Positions 1-10,439 of a DNA stretch of 64,000 nt are shown in pieces. Origin of the DNA: Epiperipatus broadwayi. Its lineage: Eukaryota; Onychophora; Udeonychophora; Euonychophora; Peripatidae. The notes beneath the pieces were generated by a model. The model was not told the DNA's origin and did not search any database. It saw nothing but the letters and a program-made list of their open reading frames with translations. The DNA lies in the NCBI GenBank assembly GCA_028023455.1, contig JAQFVV010000233.1, positions 1,136,501 to 1,200,500 of the forward strand. Reading direction: 5' to 3'. How positions within the stretch are numbered: the first letter of the stretch is position 1; each line of letters opens with the position of its first letter. The translations under genes and the position numbers were made by a program.

Positions 1-2290
1 TATGTGACATTGAATAAGTATAGTTTGGCTAGTTATTTTTAAATAGCACTATATTAATTGGTTTTTATTTAATTTTTATGTATTATCCAACTAATGACTA
101 ATTCACCAAAACAACAGTTCTTATTTTTATAATAAAATTTGAATAACAAAGCAAAAGAATTATTATTTTTAATTAATTTTTCTTTTCAAAGTATTAACAG
201 CAAACGCTAGATTCAACATATATCAAACAAAATTCAATATAATTTTTAGAGAAGATTTTAAAATTAGGAATATTTGTCTTAACTATCATTTTAAAAATCA
301 GTTATAAATTAATTACAGTATAAAAAATAATTGAAATTTTAAATACTAGTAACAATTTTAAATGCAATTCAATTAATGAGCCCAATTCTAATTTTAGTTT
401 TCAAATGAAAATGTATTAGTTTTAGCAGTACCAATCATTTTAAAAATTTAATATTGTGAAATACTTAACAATTATTTTTTTAAAGAAGTCTCTTTTAACA
501 CTAAAATTAACAGGAGAGTATTTGTTGAATGCTTTTAGCCAAAATATAATAAAAAGTGTCTAAGAAAAAAAATAAAATGAGTCTTATTAAAAATTTATTT
601 CATATCAGCAAGTAAAAGAAAGAGAGATTACAAATGTTTGCTTCAATTAAATGATAGCTTAGCAAATAACTTCATATTTGTTAAATCAAATAAATAAAAA
701 CCAAAGCTAGATAGCATAATAGTTATCTTAAAATTGTTAATGTTGGTAAACTCTATAATGTTGATACAATTAGCTGTGACAGATACAGTTGATAGAAATG
801 CAGTATGTAAATATAGAAGATTTAGAAATAGGTAGAAATAATGAAAATTATAATTTTCAATTTCCAAAATGTTGTCTAGACTGTAAAAAGAAAAAATATA
901 TATAATGAAATGGGAATAACAACACAAAATAAATAGAACATAGAAACAAAGTAATTTTTTTTACAAATACTGCTTTATTTCAAAAACATTATTTGAAACA
1001 TGGATTAGTTGTAATGTCTTTTTATCAAAATAAACCAAATAAAAAAGAAAATTATTTCAATGTACTTGCTAAAACAAAATATTAATGCCCTTCCTTGTGT
1101 ATTTCTAGTATTGATAGAATTTTTCTTACAGAAATATTTTAAAAAAGATTAGATTGAGAGATAATACTTTTTATGAAAAGTATTTATCCATAAAAGATTG
1201 ACAAGAATATATATATATATATATAAAATGGCCTGACTAAATGAGTTAAAGATATGTATTTAATGATTCCGATATAGTAATAGCTGGATACATTTCTAAA
1301 CTAAAGGTTTTTATAGTTATTGCTCTAGAACTTAATATCCAAAATGGCAATAAATACACAAAGAACAGCTTTAAATTTAGATTGAAAGTCTGCAATATAT
1401 GCATAATGATTCCTATATATTCTAACATTAGATTGTTTTACTTTTTATATAATAGGATAATAATTTGAATGCTTCAAACACTAAAGACTTATCCCAAATA
1501 AACTATTATGAGAAAGCAAATGATGATATTAAAAAAAGCCTGATTTGATTTTAATCTGCAAAATTATTACTATGACCAATCAACTAGCAAAAAAGCAATA
1601 AAAACATGATTTGTCTATATCTTTAGAAATCAAAAGTGGTTACTTAAGTCTCATGATATTAAATTTTGTGACAAAATTTCCAATGAATTCAAGTACTTAA
1701 TTATTAACTGACAATACCACTGACTGAAATAATGGTGAAGATAGAGAAAAATCAGATAAGCTATACAATGATTCAAATTTGATTTTGAAATTGATCAAGA
1801 AGACAGAATAAGTCATAGAATATAGATCCTTAAAAAAGGAAAGGCTGGAAGACATGACAACAATTCATTGTCAATGACCATAAAAATTACAATATATTAA
1901 ACAAAAAGTTTAACCTTATGCACAATTATATATAAAGTAATACTTCAAAACATTCCTTTGATGTCTTAGTTAAAACAAAAATTAAGTTTGACAATAATTC
2001 ACATCAAAAATTATTTATAAACTAATACAAAATGGAGACTATATTATAATTTCTGATAATAAACTCAATACTCTGCAACTTAAATTTGGAATTGTTCCAA
2101 GAATTATAGAAAAAGCATATATAAAAGATGACATAAAAATATGAATCAAGATGAAATAAGTATGCTAAGAAAATAGAACCTAATTAGACAAGAACAAAAT
2201 TAGCTATAAAGTTATTCCTATTGAATAATCAAACAGAAAGTATGACATAAAACATCAACAATACTAAAGACAAAAAAAAAAATAGAAGAA
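1..2290. other. A+T-rich DNA without recognisable genes
   Basis: No open frame here resembles a known protein on either strand. The longest frames are short, A+T-rich and low in complexity. A short (TA)n run lies at about 1208-1224. The part from about 2040 to 2290 precedes a Penelope-type nuclease fragment and could hold decayed reverse transcriptase of that element, but I see no convincing motif. Confidence 0.6.
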
Positions 2291-2620
2291 ACTCCCCATG
2301 TGGTTTATAGAATTGTGTGCCCACAGACAGGTTGTGATTCAGTTTATTATGGGGAAACTCGGGCCACAGTAAGCAATAGACTGGCTCAGCATAAATATAT
2401 ATACATAAAAACCACAACAAAAAAAGAAGGCAGCTCAGTATTTGCTGACCATCAGCAGGAACACAACCACAAATTTGAGCCATCTAAAGCCAACATCGTA
2501 TGCATGGAAAAAAACGATGTCAAGAGGAAGGTCAAAGAGGCATGTTTCATCACTAGTGATGCCAAAGCAATAAACAGAAAGAACACATGCTTCGTGATTT
2601 CGAAAAAATGGATGATATAA
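2291..2620 (+). pseudogene. Penelope-like element: GIY-YIG endonuclease fragment
   Basis: An open frame of about 110 codons encodes the C-terminal GIY-YIG nuclease of a Penelope-like retroelement. The frame reads TPHVVYRIVC, then VYYGET and SNRLAQH. VYR and YYG stand where the GIY and YIG triads belong, and the RL..H stretch follows at the usual distance. The later part (VFADHQQEHNHKFE, then KANIV) is also typical of this domain, which nicks target DNA during insertion. There is no start codon of its own: the first residues belong to the interior of a longer protein whose reverse transcriptase is missing or unrecognisable upstream. It is therefore a truncated relic. A second fragment, on the minus strand near 45.7-46.6 kb, retains part of the reverse transcriptase too and is clearly divergent from this one, so at least two Penelope lineages have been present. 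Confidence 0.75.
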
Positions 2621-2689
2621 GTAATTTGCATGCATTTGCATATAGTCAATAGTATGAAAAGGACTATGAATATGGAGCTGCAAGGGCTC

Positions 2690-4340
2690 TGAAAGCGCTA
2701 AGTCTAATAGATAAAAAAGAAAAAAGCCTACTAATTAATAAAATTAAAAGTTTCACTGTAACACAATTAATTTTAGCATATCAGTAATAACAAAAATCAT
2801 TTAATTTGAAATTATTGAGATTAATGTTATAAATACTATTTGTTTTAATTATGCTTGGTATTTATATTCTATTTTTTCATGTATAAATAAAAACCAATAA
2901 AAAATTAAGATTCTTGTAACTTCAAGGAAAATATATGATGACATTTAACTTTAACTTCATATATATCTGAGTCTATTTTATTATGTCATTCATTCTACAG
3001 TTAGACCTTGAAAAAAATCTTTATATTCAGAAACTATCATGTTTCAGTGCCTTTTTTGGTAAAACTGAATTCACTGTGTTAGCTAAATTTTTAATAATAT
3101 ATTGTTTCACAATTGTATTTTTTTTTGTAATTATTCATTTACAACCAACCCAAAACATTTCTTTTTATCATACCCAATTTATATTTAGTATCAACAACTA
3201 ATGACTGGTTAATATTTTTAAAAATAAAATTTCATTTTATGATCTTTTACTTTTTTATAGCATCAATTTTAAAATTAAAAAAAGCTAAGATATTTGCTGG
3301 AGAAAATAAAATGTAGCAGGCAAATTATAGTAAGTAGTTATAAATCTAACTCATCATGATATACAGATATTAGGTAGACATTTTTATCAACAGGCATCAG
3401 AGAGAGAGAGAGAGAGATTAAAAATCCACATAAGGATACAAAAATAATTGAAAATTTATAAGGGTAACAAAATATTATGGTTTTGTACCTGGTGAATTCT
3501 CAATTAACAGAGATGATCAGTAGTTTTTATGTTAAAGAGAATAAAAGCAACACATTATGTAAATATATATATATAATATTTCTCTTTAAAACATATATAT
3601 ATATTATTATGTGGACATGACAATGCATGCATTCATTCAAACATAAGACATATGACAGCAATTATGCATGCCATAATTTGCTGGATCAATGTATTCATAA
3701 TGAAGAAAATATAATAAATAAACAAAATCATACCAAAATTAGTAAGAGCCTCTAAGATGAAGAAATAACTGTTGATCTATTAACATTATACTGAACTGAA
3801 GATAAACCATAAATGATTAGTTACCACATAAGATCTTGTTCATGGAGAAAGCCAATTTATAGTCATCCATTTCATGAAAAGAAATGTTTGGCTGCAATGT
3901 TTAATCATTCAATGAAACTAAGGAATGTATTAACTTATAAAATATGATAAAGAAAAAAAATGTAAAAAAACTACAAAGTAATTTAGTGCTACTATTAATT
4001 TTATTTCCATTTTTTCAGTAGTTATTTAGAAGTAATTGATGGAAATCAGATGACAGTATTTAACAGATCTCCAGGTTAATTTCTGACTACTGAACATTAT
4101 CAATAAGAAACACACACTCACTAGAATAATTCAGAAGGTTCTTGCCAATAAAATTGATCAGCAGTCAGAAAGTAATCTGGAAATCATTTTTGACATTACC
4201 ACTTATATCCACTGATTACATGTATATTAATGAATAGAGTATTATATGGTAAATAAATTATTGGTATTAAAAGCATATAAATTAAAACTAGAGAAATTAT
4301 AATGTTACTTAATTTTGATGGTCCTTCATAAAGAAATACA
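2690..4340. other. A+T-rich DNA, no gene seen
   Basis: No coding signal or mobile element could be recognised. A short (AG)n run lies near 3400-3417 and short TA-rich runs near 3560-3606. Confidence 0.55.
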
Positions 4341-4347
4341 TTCAAAT

Positions 4348-4373
4348 TACTACTACTACTACTACTACTACTG

Positions 4374-4449
<76 letters not shown>

Positions 4450-4530
4450 AGGTACTACTACTACTACTACTACTACTACCACTACCACTACTACCACTAC
4501 TACTACTACTACTACTACTAATAATAATAA
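4348..4530 (+). repeat. (ACT)n microsatellite
   Basis: An almost uninterrupted trinucleotide array of ACT units, with ACC-rich interruptions near 4407-4422 and 4479-4500, running into ATA units after 4520. Open frames through it encode only Ser or Tyr/His runs on either strand and are artefacts of the repeat. It lies about 200 bp upstream of the E1 LINE ORF1. Confidence 0.95.
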
Positions 4531-4732
4531 TATTAATAAATAGTATGCCTAAGTCATCAAGAATGAAGGTCTTATTAAAATCTTTTTCCCCCATATTCTA
4601 ATCGTTTTCATACTTTAAAACTGTGATATATAAAGACAGTGATGGCAGATTACTGAACAGTTGTTTTCTAGCAAAAAAGTAAGTAATATGGTCGTTCATA
4701 ACTAAAAATAAATTCTAACATCATAAGCAAGC

Positions 4733-6259
4733 ATGGCGTCACGTCAAGAAGACAATGACATAAATTGTGATAAAACAAATGGCGATAAAATGGAAACTGT
4801 GACTAACGCAAAAACTTATGTGAACGTAATCAAAATAAACCAGCAGCCACACAGCAATGAAAAAAGTCCAACATTACCACAGGCAGCAAGATTTAGGAAG
4901 GTAAATCAAGCCAACATAAATAATTTAAACCTTATCATCAACAATAATGAGGAGCCCTCCCCAACGATATGGAATCAAGATGAACTGCAAGAAATAAACA
5001 TTAATTTCAACAGCACCATCCCTAAAAAACTATTCGCAACTTTCCAAAAATTCTTTTCACCGAGATCACTGGTGTTAGCAGTCACTGATAGGAATTTAAC
5101 ACTTTATAAATTCCCCAGAGAGCTTCTTTATGAAGAGCTGACAGCAACAGCAATGTGGGATACAGTCTCTAGTATTGGAGAGCATCCAAACTCGCGATAC
5201 GTTGCAATTCAGTTTTTCGATGAACACCAGCGTGCAAGATTTCAAACTAAAATAAAAACTTTGGGAAGCTACGTGCTAATAATAGTCGATCAAAGCTTGC
5301 AAAGCTATTGTAATGGAATAATTAAAAACACTTATTTCGGATATACCATACAGGATTTTCAGAAATTAATACAGTCATTTGGCAAAGCTATTTATATAAA
5401 ACAAATCTACTTATCCGACACCCCCATCCCGGTTTTCAGCAACAATTTTCATTTCAAAATAAAGCTGAATGACAGTGTAAACCTGGAGGATATCCCAACA
5501 CAAATAGTTGACCAAAATGCAATACTGACCATTCACATAAAAGGATTAAGGCCGAGATGTTTTGCGTGCGGTGAAACCGGACACTTAGCAATCGATTGCA
5601 AATCCAAAATCAACCAGAAAAACCAACCGAGCACTGAAGATCAACCAAGAGAAGCTCACCAACAGGAATCAAACAGTACAAAACAGATAACAAAAACAGC
5701 TAATAAACAAGAAAGAGTTAATAAAAAATCCACAGATCAACAGCAATTGAATAATAAAAAAACTGCACACACATTGCCAGCACCTGAAATTCTGGATTTA
5801 TCAACCAAAACAACCAATAGAATTCAAACCCCCACTGATAAAAAAACAGAAAGTCAACAGCCTCAAGAAGCTGCAATGGAAAAAACAGTGCACAATCTAA
5901 CTCAGCCTACCAAAGATACTGATGAAAAAGAGATAATAAAAGAGCAAATAAACTTACACAGTAATAGTGATCAAGAAAATATATATATAACACACCAAAC
6001 ACCCAATATTAAAAATAACACAACAATGGAAATTATGGAAGCTATCACCCCAAATATGCCTCAAATCACCAAAGCTAACACAGAACAAAGGAGAAGACCA
6101 GGCCGCCCACCAAAGAAAAACAGAGGGCCCAAAAAAATCAAAATAACAGAATCCAACCTTAGCCTTGCTGATCACAACACTACAACTACAGTAGAAACAG
6201 ATGAAGATCTGGAAATGGAATATGAGGATGAATGGGAAGAAACACCAGATCAACCCTAA
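4733..6259 (+). CDS. E1 ORF1 protein: RNA-binding, zinc knuckle and AT-hook-like tail
   Basis: Intact 508-codon frame starting at an ATG after a leader with no competing long frame. LINE ORF1 proteins coat element RNA and act as nucleic-acid chaperones. In order: a polar N-terminus (residues 1-80); a middle domain of about 200 residues with alternating hydrophobic blocks (for example LVLAVTDRNLTLYKF and SRYVAIQFFDE) that may be an RNA-recognition-like fold; one CCHC zinc knuckle near residue 280, CFACGETGHLAIDC (C-X2-C-X4-H-X4-C); a long Gln/Thr/Lys/Asn-rich, probably disordered segment (290-450); then RRPGRPPKKNRGPKK near residue 455, which resembles an AT-hook; and an acidic C-terminus (ETDEDLEMEYEDEWEE). 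The frame ends 31 bp before ORF2, a spacing that suits reinitiation. The AT-hook-like motif is the odd part, since LINE ORF1 proteins usually contact RNA. That it binds DNA is inference. Confidence 0.8.
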   Translation: MASRQEDNDINCDKTNGDKMETVTNAKTYVNVIKINQQPHSNEKSPTLPQAARFRKVNQANINNLNLIINNNEEPSPTIWNQDELQEININFNSTIPKKLFATFQKFFSPRSLVLAVTDRNLTLYKFPRELLYEELTATAMWDTVSSIGEHPNSRYVAIQFFDEHQRARFQTKIKTLGSYVLIIVDQSLQSYCNGIIKNTYFGYTIQDFQKLIQSFGKAIYIKQIYLSDTPIPVFSNNFHFKIKLNDSVNLEDIPTQIVDQNAILTIHIKGLRPRCFACGETGHLAIDCKSKINQKNQPSTEDQPREAHQQESNSTKQITKTANKQERVNKKSTDQQQLNNKKTAHTLPAPEILDLSTKTTNRIQTPTDKKTESQQPQEAAMEKTVHNLTQPTKDTDEKEIIKEQINLHSNSDQENIYITHQTPNIKNNTTMEIMEAITPNMPQITKANTEQRRRPGRPPKKNRGPKKIKITESNLSLADHNTTTTVETDEDLEMEYEDEWEETPDQP

Positions 6260-6290
6260 CATTTAAATCTCAACCAAAAAACAACATATA

Positions 6291-9245
6291 ATGAAAATAA
6301 AAATTGCGGCAATCAATGTCAGGGGTTTGAACTCAACCTCAAAAATTAATAAGTTAAAACACTGGATCAAGGATATACAACCACACTTGCTTGGTATACT
6401 TGGGACCAAAATTTATGCTGGATCACAAACTGACCCAGCCAAACATCTAAATATGGAAGGTTTCTGTGCTTGCTCCAGAGACTCTTCCTCTCCCTCAGCT
6501 GGCACCAGACTCATAATTGCTAGAAATTGCCCATTCACAACTTTCAAAATAATTCACATTGACATGAACTTATTAATTGCAACCTTCAACCAAAAAAGCA
6601 TATCAATAAATCTGGTTTTTGTATATATGCCTTTACAGGATAAAAAAATAGATACCATAATTGCAAACATTAATTCCAGGTTAGCTACAACTTCAAACCC
6701 AACCGTGTTAATTGGAGATTTTAATTTAAAATATCAGGAATTTATGCAACATTGGCTTCATAGAATAAACATACCACTAATGAGTGGCCAAGGTTTTTTA
6801 CCAGATGATGCCATCTCTTTCCACAATAGTCACTTCTCTTCACTTATTGATCTATGCTTTTATTCTCCAATGCTTCACCATCTTATCGAAATAAAACTAA
6901 CTCCCTCAACTTTTTCTGATCACTCAGCTCAAATAGTCACAATTGATTGTGCTCAAATTCAAATATCACCCTTTCCACTTACAAGAACAATAAGAGTTTT
7001 ACTCCCAGAAACAACTCCTGAATTTCTGTTCTCTGAGACTTACATAATGCTAAACAAAATCAAAGATATGACTTTGAACCCAGTTCAGAAATATCTTGCA
7101 TTTATGGGAATGCTGTCCTTTAACATCAACCATATAACAAGAAAACAACCCCCACCATCAAGACTTTTGTCTCTGGCAGATCAGTTGCACCAGAGAATAA
7201 TCATGATTAACCCATTACACTGCACCCAGCAGTATATATTCAAGCTTACAAATGCATACAATAAAGCATGTGATGAACTCAAAAGCTATCTGAAGATAAA
7301 GAAAAGCAAGATATGCCTAACCAGGCCACACACTTGGACAAGAGATTATATAAGATGGGCACTGGGGAACCAACCAGATGTAAAAGTGCCAATGGCAATA
7401 TATACAAACAATGGAACATATGCAGGACACAATATGATTATGCCAATTTTTGAATATTTTAAGCAGAAATTACAAGAAAAACAACCATATAAAATACCAC
7501 ATAATCTGTTTGGCCCACCAGAGACAAAAGCCCCATTCACAAAAGATCTATTTACAACAAAACTGAATACCATTCGAAATGCTTGCCACCCAGGTAGTCC
7601 TGGAGTCCCATTGTTTATATTAAAGCACCTAAGTAAATTCACAACAGAATATTTGTGTCAGTTAGCAAACCATCTAGCACAACAAATTCAGCCCATGGAG
7701 GGTGTCTATCCAATAGCCATAGTACCCTATAATAAAAAGAAAGCAATTATCCCACCCATTACAGACCTCAGGCCAATATCCATGGGGCCTTTGCTGATCA
7801 AAATTATTGAGAAAATTATTAAAGATGAAATTGAACCATATATAATGCCACTTATCTCCGAAGCACAATATGCAAAGAAGAACTCTTCAACAACAGAAGC
7901 AGCCTTATTCTTCAAAGCAATTCTAGCCACAGTAAAACAGCGAAAAAAATATGGACCCATCATTGTGCAGCTTGACATAGAAGCTGCTTTTGACTCAGTC
8001 AATATATATACACTTCTGGAAATGCTAAAAGACACAGAAATTCCTAGAACACACCTATATATAATTGCAAACCTGCTTCTGAACAGAGAGATCCATATAA
8101 CTTTAAATGGAAGAAACTCACCATCTTTCACACCCACCAAATCTATATCCCAAGGATCCCCTCTGAGTTCATTATTGTTTATATTTTACATCAATCCCCT
8201 TATTAAAAGCATACAAAATGCATTTATTGGGATCGAGATACCAGACACAACACAGCGCACTACATGCATTGCCTATATGGATGATGTTACCATATTTCTA
8301 ACATCAAAAAAACAAATACCGCAACTCCAAAAAATATTAAAAGAATATTCACAGAAATACGAATTAAAGTTTAATCTGGCAAAAACCACAGCCTGGTCAC
8401 TATACACTGGTAAACCATGTACATCAATTTACAAATCAAAACCAAACTCATTCCTTGGGTTCCCATTTCATATGGGAATTACGGGAATGAGATGCCACAT
8501 CCAAAATAAACTAAAAGAAGAAGCCACAAAAATTATAAACTCCTTGTCCAAGGCATATCTTTCACTGTATTCCAAAGTACAGTTAATTAACCAGCTTATC
8601 ACAACCAAAATAACATACTATGTACCGGTTATTTCATTCTCGAAGGCATTTATTTCAAAAATTAAAACCATATGTAATAAACTACTTTGGGCCAGAAAAA
8701 CAGTAGCAATCTCCACAAAAAAACTTAGCCAACCCCTAATAAAGAATGGACTTGGCTTGCACAACATTAACATTTTTCATCTACAAAAGTTAAGGAACTC
8801 AATAATTACAATCCTTGCCAAATATCCAAAAATTAACCACTTGCTAGAAGTTACTCCAACAGATAGACCACCTCCAAAAGGTTCTTTTTTCACTAACATT
8901 ATATACCAATGCAAAACCACAGACAAGATTCCAGAACAGTATTTGCATAAGTATTCATACTGGGATATTTATGGTTTAATGAACAGAGAAACAGATACTA
9001 ATGCTATACAACCTATGCTAGGAATTAACAACAAGAGACTACTCAAGGAATATAAAAAATGGGCTCTAGAGCCCAAATACTTTGATTTTATCATTAAAAT
9101 GAATCTCATTGCCTTGCCAACAACCCACTTTCTTTATCATAAAAGAATGTACAGATCTATTGATCCTTTCTGTGGACTCTGCCATCGAGCAGAAGAGATG
9201 CTGGACCACATTATTTATCAATGTATAGCACTTAACCAAACATGA
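6291..9245 (+). CDS. E1 ORF2: endonuclease / reverse transcriptase, stopped near its C-terminus
   Basis: 984-codon frame encoding the enzyme for target-primed reverse transcription. The APE-like endonuclease occupies about residues 1-220: INVRGLNS (8-15), LGTK (37-40), IGDFN (140-144), SSLIDLCF, and SDHS. The usual catalytic Glu of the ETK motif is Gly here (GTK), one base from GAG, so nicking is probably impaired. The reverse transcriptase spans about 480-760: LRPISMG, VQLDIEAAFDSV (motif A, near 560), SQGSPLSSLLF (motif B), AYMDDVTIFL (motif C, near 660), FLGFPF. A C-terminal C-X2-C...H-X4-C motif (CGLCHRAEEMLDHIIYQC) follows. The frame ends at TGA 9243-9245, where E2 has TGG (Trp); the same frame continues 54 codons to 9407, so this looks like a nonsense mutation. 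Apart from this stop and the Gly, the copy looks recent. Confidence 0.85.
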   Translation: MKIKIAAINVRGLNSTSKINKLKHWIKDIQPHLLGILGTKIYAGSQTDPAKHLNMEGFCACSRDSSSPSAGTRLIIARNCPFTTFKIIHIDMNLLIATFNQKSISINLVFVYMPLQDKKIDTIIANINSRLATTSNPTVLIGDFNLKYQEFMQHWLHRINIPLMSGQGFLPDDAISFHNSHFSSLIDLCFYSPMLHHLIEIKLTPSTFSDHSAQIVTIDCAQIQISPFPLTRTIRVLLPETTPEFLFSETYIMLNKIKDMTLNPVQKYLAFMGMLSFNINHITRKQPPPSRLLSLADQLHQRIIMINPLHCTQQYIFKLTNAYNKACDELKSYLKIKKSKICLTRPHTWTRDYIRWALGNQPDVKVPMAIYTNNGTYAGHNMIMPIFEYFKQKLQEKQPYKIPHNLFGPPETKAPFTKDLFTTKLNTIRNACHPGSPGVPLFILKHLSKFTTEYLCQLANHLAQQIQPMEGVYPIAIVPYNKKKAIIPPITDLRPISMGPLLIKIIEKIIKDEIEPYIMPLISEAQYAKKNSSTTEAALFFKAILATVKQRKKYGPIIVQLDIEAAFDSVNIYTLLEMLKDTEIPRTHLYIIANLLLNREIHITLNGRNSPSFTPTKSISQGSPLSSLLFIFYINPLIKSIQNAFIGIEIPDTTQRTTCIAYMDDVTIFLTSKKQIPQLQKILKEYSQKYELKFNLAKTTAWSLYTGKPCTSIYKSKPNSFLGFPFHMGITGMRCHIQNKLKEEATKIINSLSKAYLSLYSKVQLINQLITTKITYYVPVISFSKAFISKIKTICNKLLWARKTVAISTKKLSQPLIKNGLGLHNINIFHLQKLRNSIITILAKYPKINHLLEVTPTDRPPPKGSFFTNIIYQCKTTDKIPEQYLHKYSYWDIYGLMNRETDTNAIQPMLGINNKRLLKEYKKWALEPKYFDFIIKMNLIALPTTHFLYHKRMYRSIDPFCGLCHRAEEMLDHIIYQCIALNQT

Positions 9246-9760
9246 CAGATGATGTGTAACACCTACAGAAAACCAGGTACAATCATTAATCACATAATGG
9301 TTGCTTTTCAGGGAAGATCAATACCTAGCATTAGGGCAGCCACATTTGTACTATACGCGTACTGGTGCACCAGATGTACTTTCTTAATTGGCAATAATAC
9401 CAGATGACACCCAGCTACATTTAGCAACAAACTGTTACACATTAGAAATAGAGATAGAATAATAACCAACCCCCACTTATATGCAGCAACATGGTCATTG
9501 TTAAGGCAACCATCAATGCTGTGAATGCTGCAAAAAAACTATCATACAACTAACATTCAAAAAGACATGCCCACAAAACTAAGCTCATCAAACTTTAGAA
9601 CTCTAATTATTATTATTTTTTTATCCTTCATATTGTTATAGTCCATTAACCACAAAGTGTAACCATTAAATTCCTTTATATATATGTTTACCCTAATATT
9701 ACTCATTGTATGTAAAATTTGAAATTTTCTAGATGTAAACTTGTGTAAACCATTGAGATC

Positions 9761-9780
9761 AATAAAGCCTTTATTGAAAT

Positions 9781-9852
<72 letters not shown>
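9761..9852 (+). terminator. E1 polyadenylation signal and simple-repeat tail
   Basis: AATAAA at 9761-9766 lies about 15 bases before a tail of TAA units (from 9782) that changes to TGA units (to 9852). A trinucleotide tail instead of poly(A) is known for I-like and RTE-like elements. Confidence 0.75.
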
Positions 9853-10430
9853 CAGTGTTTGATTTTGGCCAAATTTATTGGAAATAATAATATTGGTGCT
9901 CTAAATTAAAATCATTTGTTATTATTGAATTTTTGCACAATACATCACAAACATTTTGTTTAGACAGAAAAAAACACTATAAAGAAACACATTTGCATTC
10001 ATGCTCAAAACAATGGCACTTAATAGATTACATTATAGTTAGGAATCAGAATATAAAAAAAGTTTAATTACATGAGCACTTACTAGTGCAAATTGTAGCA
10101 TAGATCATAGTTTATTAATGATAGTTGTATTAAAATATAGATATTATTCCAGTCATATTTATTAGAAAATTGATGTTAGATCTTTAGAAGAATCTATAAT
10201 ATAGCTATTAAATACTAAAATTGCTAATTAGGATTTTCAGGACTCGTAATATTGCAGCATGAAATTTTCTTAAGAAGTGTGTTATGGATATAAGAAAATC
10301 TATTTTTTAGTCCACTAAAAACAATAATCATGACTGATTTTCTGACAATGATTACATTATTGATGATTTGATCAAAAGTAAGCATATAACATTATCAGCT
10401 TAGTAGAATAATCGATTAAATGTGAAACTT
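9853..10430. other. A+T-rich DNA between two LINEs
   Basis: No gene or repeat boundary was recognised here. Confidence 0.5.
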
Positions 10431-10439
10431 TATAATAAA

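Larger units (their letters stand above)
4620..9852 (+). mobile_element. E1: two-ORF non-LTR retrotransposon (LINE), near full length
   Basis: A LINE with ORF1 (zinc knuckle), a 31-bp gap, ORF2 (apurinic-type endonuclease, reverse transcriptase, C-terminal CCHC), a 3' untranslated region of about 500 bp, AATAAA at 9761, and a tail of TAA units passing into TGA units. The reverse transcriptase (YMDDVTIF motif; FLGFPF; a LLWARK...GLGLHN block) and the zinc-knuckle ORF1 resemble L1/Tx1-type elements, while the TAA tail recalls I-like elements, so I leave the clade open. No RNase H domain is visible between the reverse transcriptase and the CCHC. The 5' boundary is not fixed: I see no clear target duplication, and 4620 is only the point after which no other repeat intervenes. 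A relative, E2, lies on the minus strand at 15.7-21.5 kb. Confidence 0.8.

Noticed and set aside
4196-4594. Long frames encoding poly-Ser (minus) and poly-Tyr/His (plus)
   Set aside because: They are translations of the (ACT)n microsatellite and flanking non-coding sequence.
7346-8140. Antisense frames of 64-137 codons inside E1 ORF2
   Set aside because: They are shadows of the sense coding region with no family resemblance.
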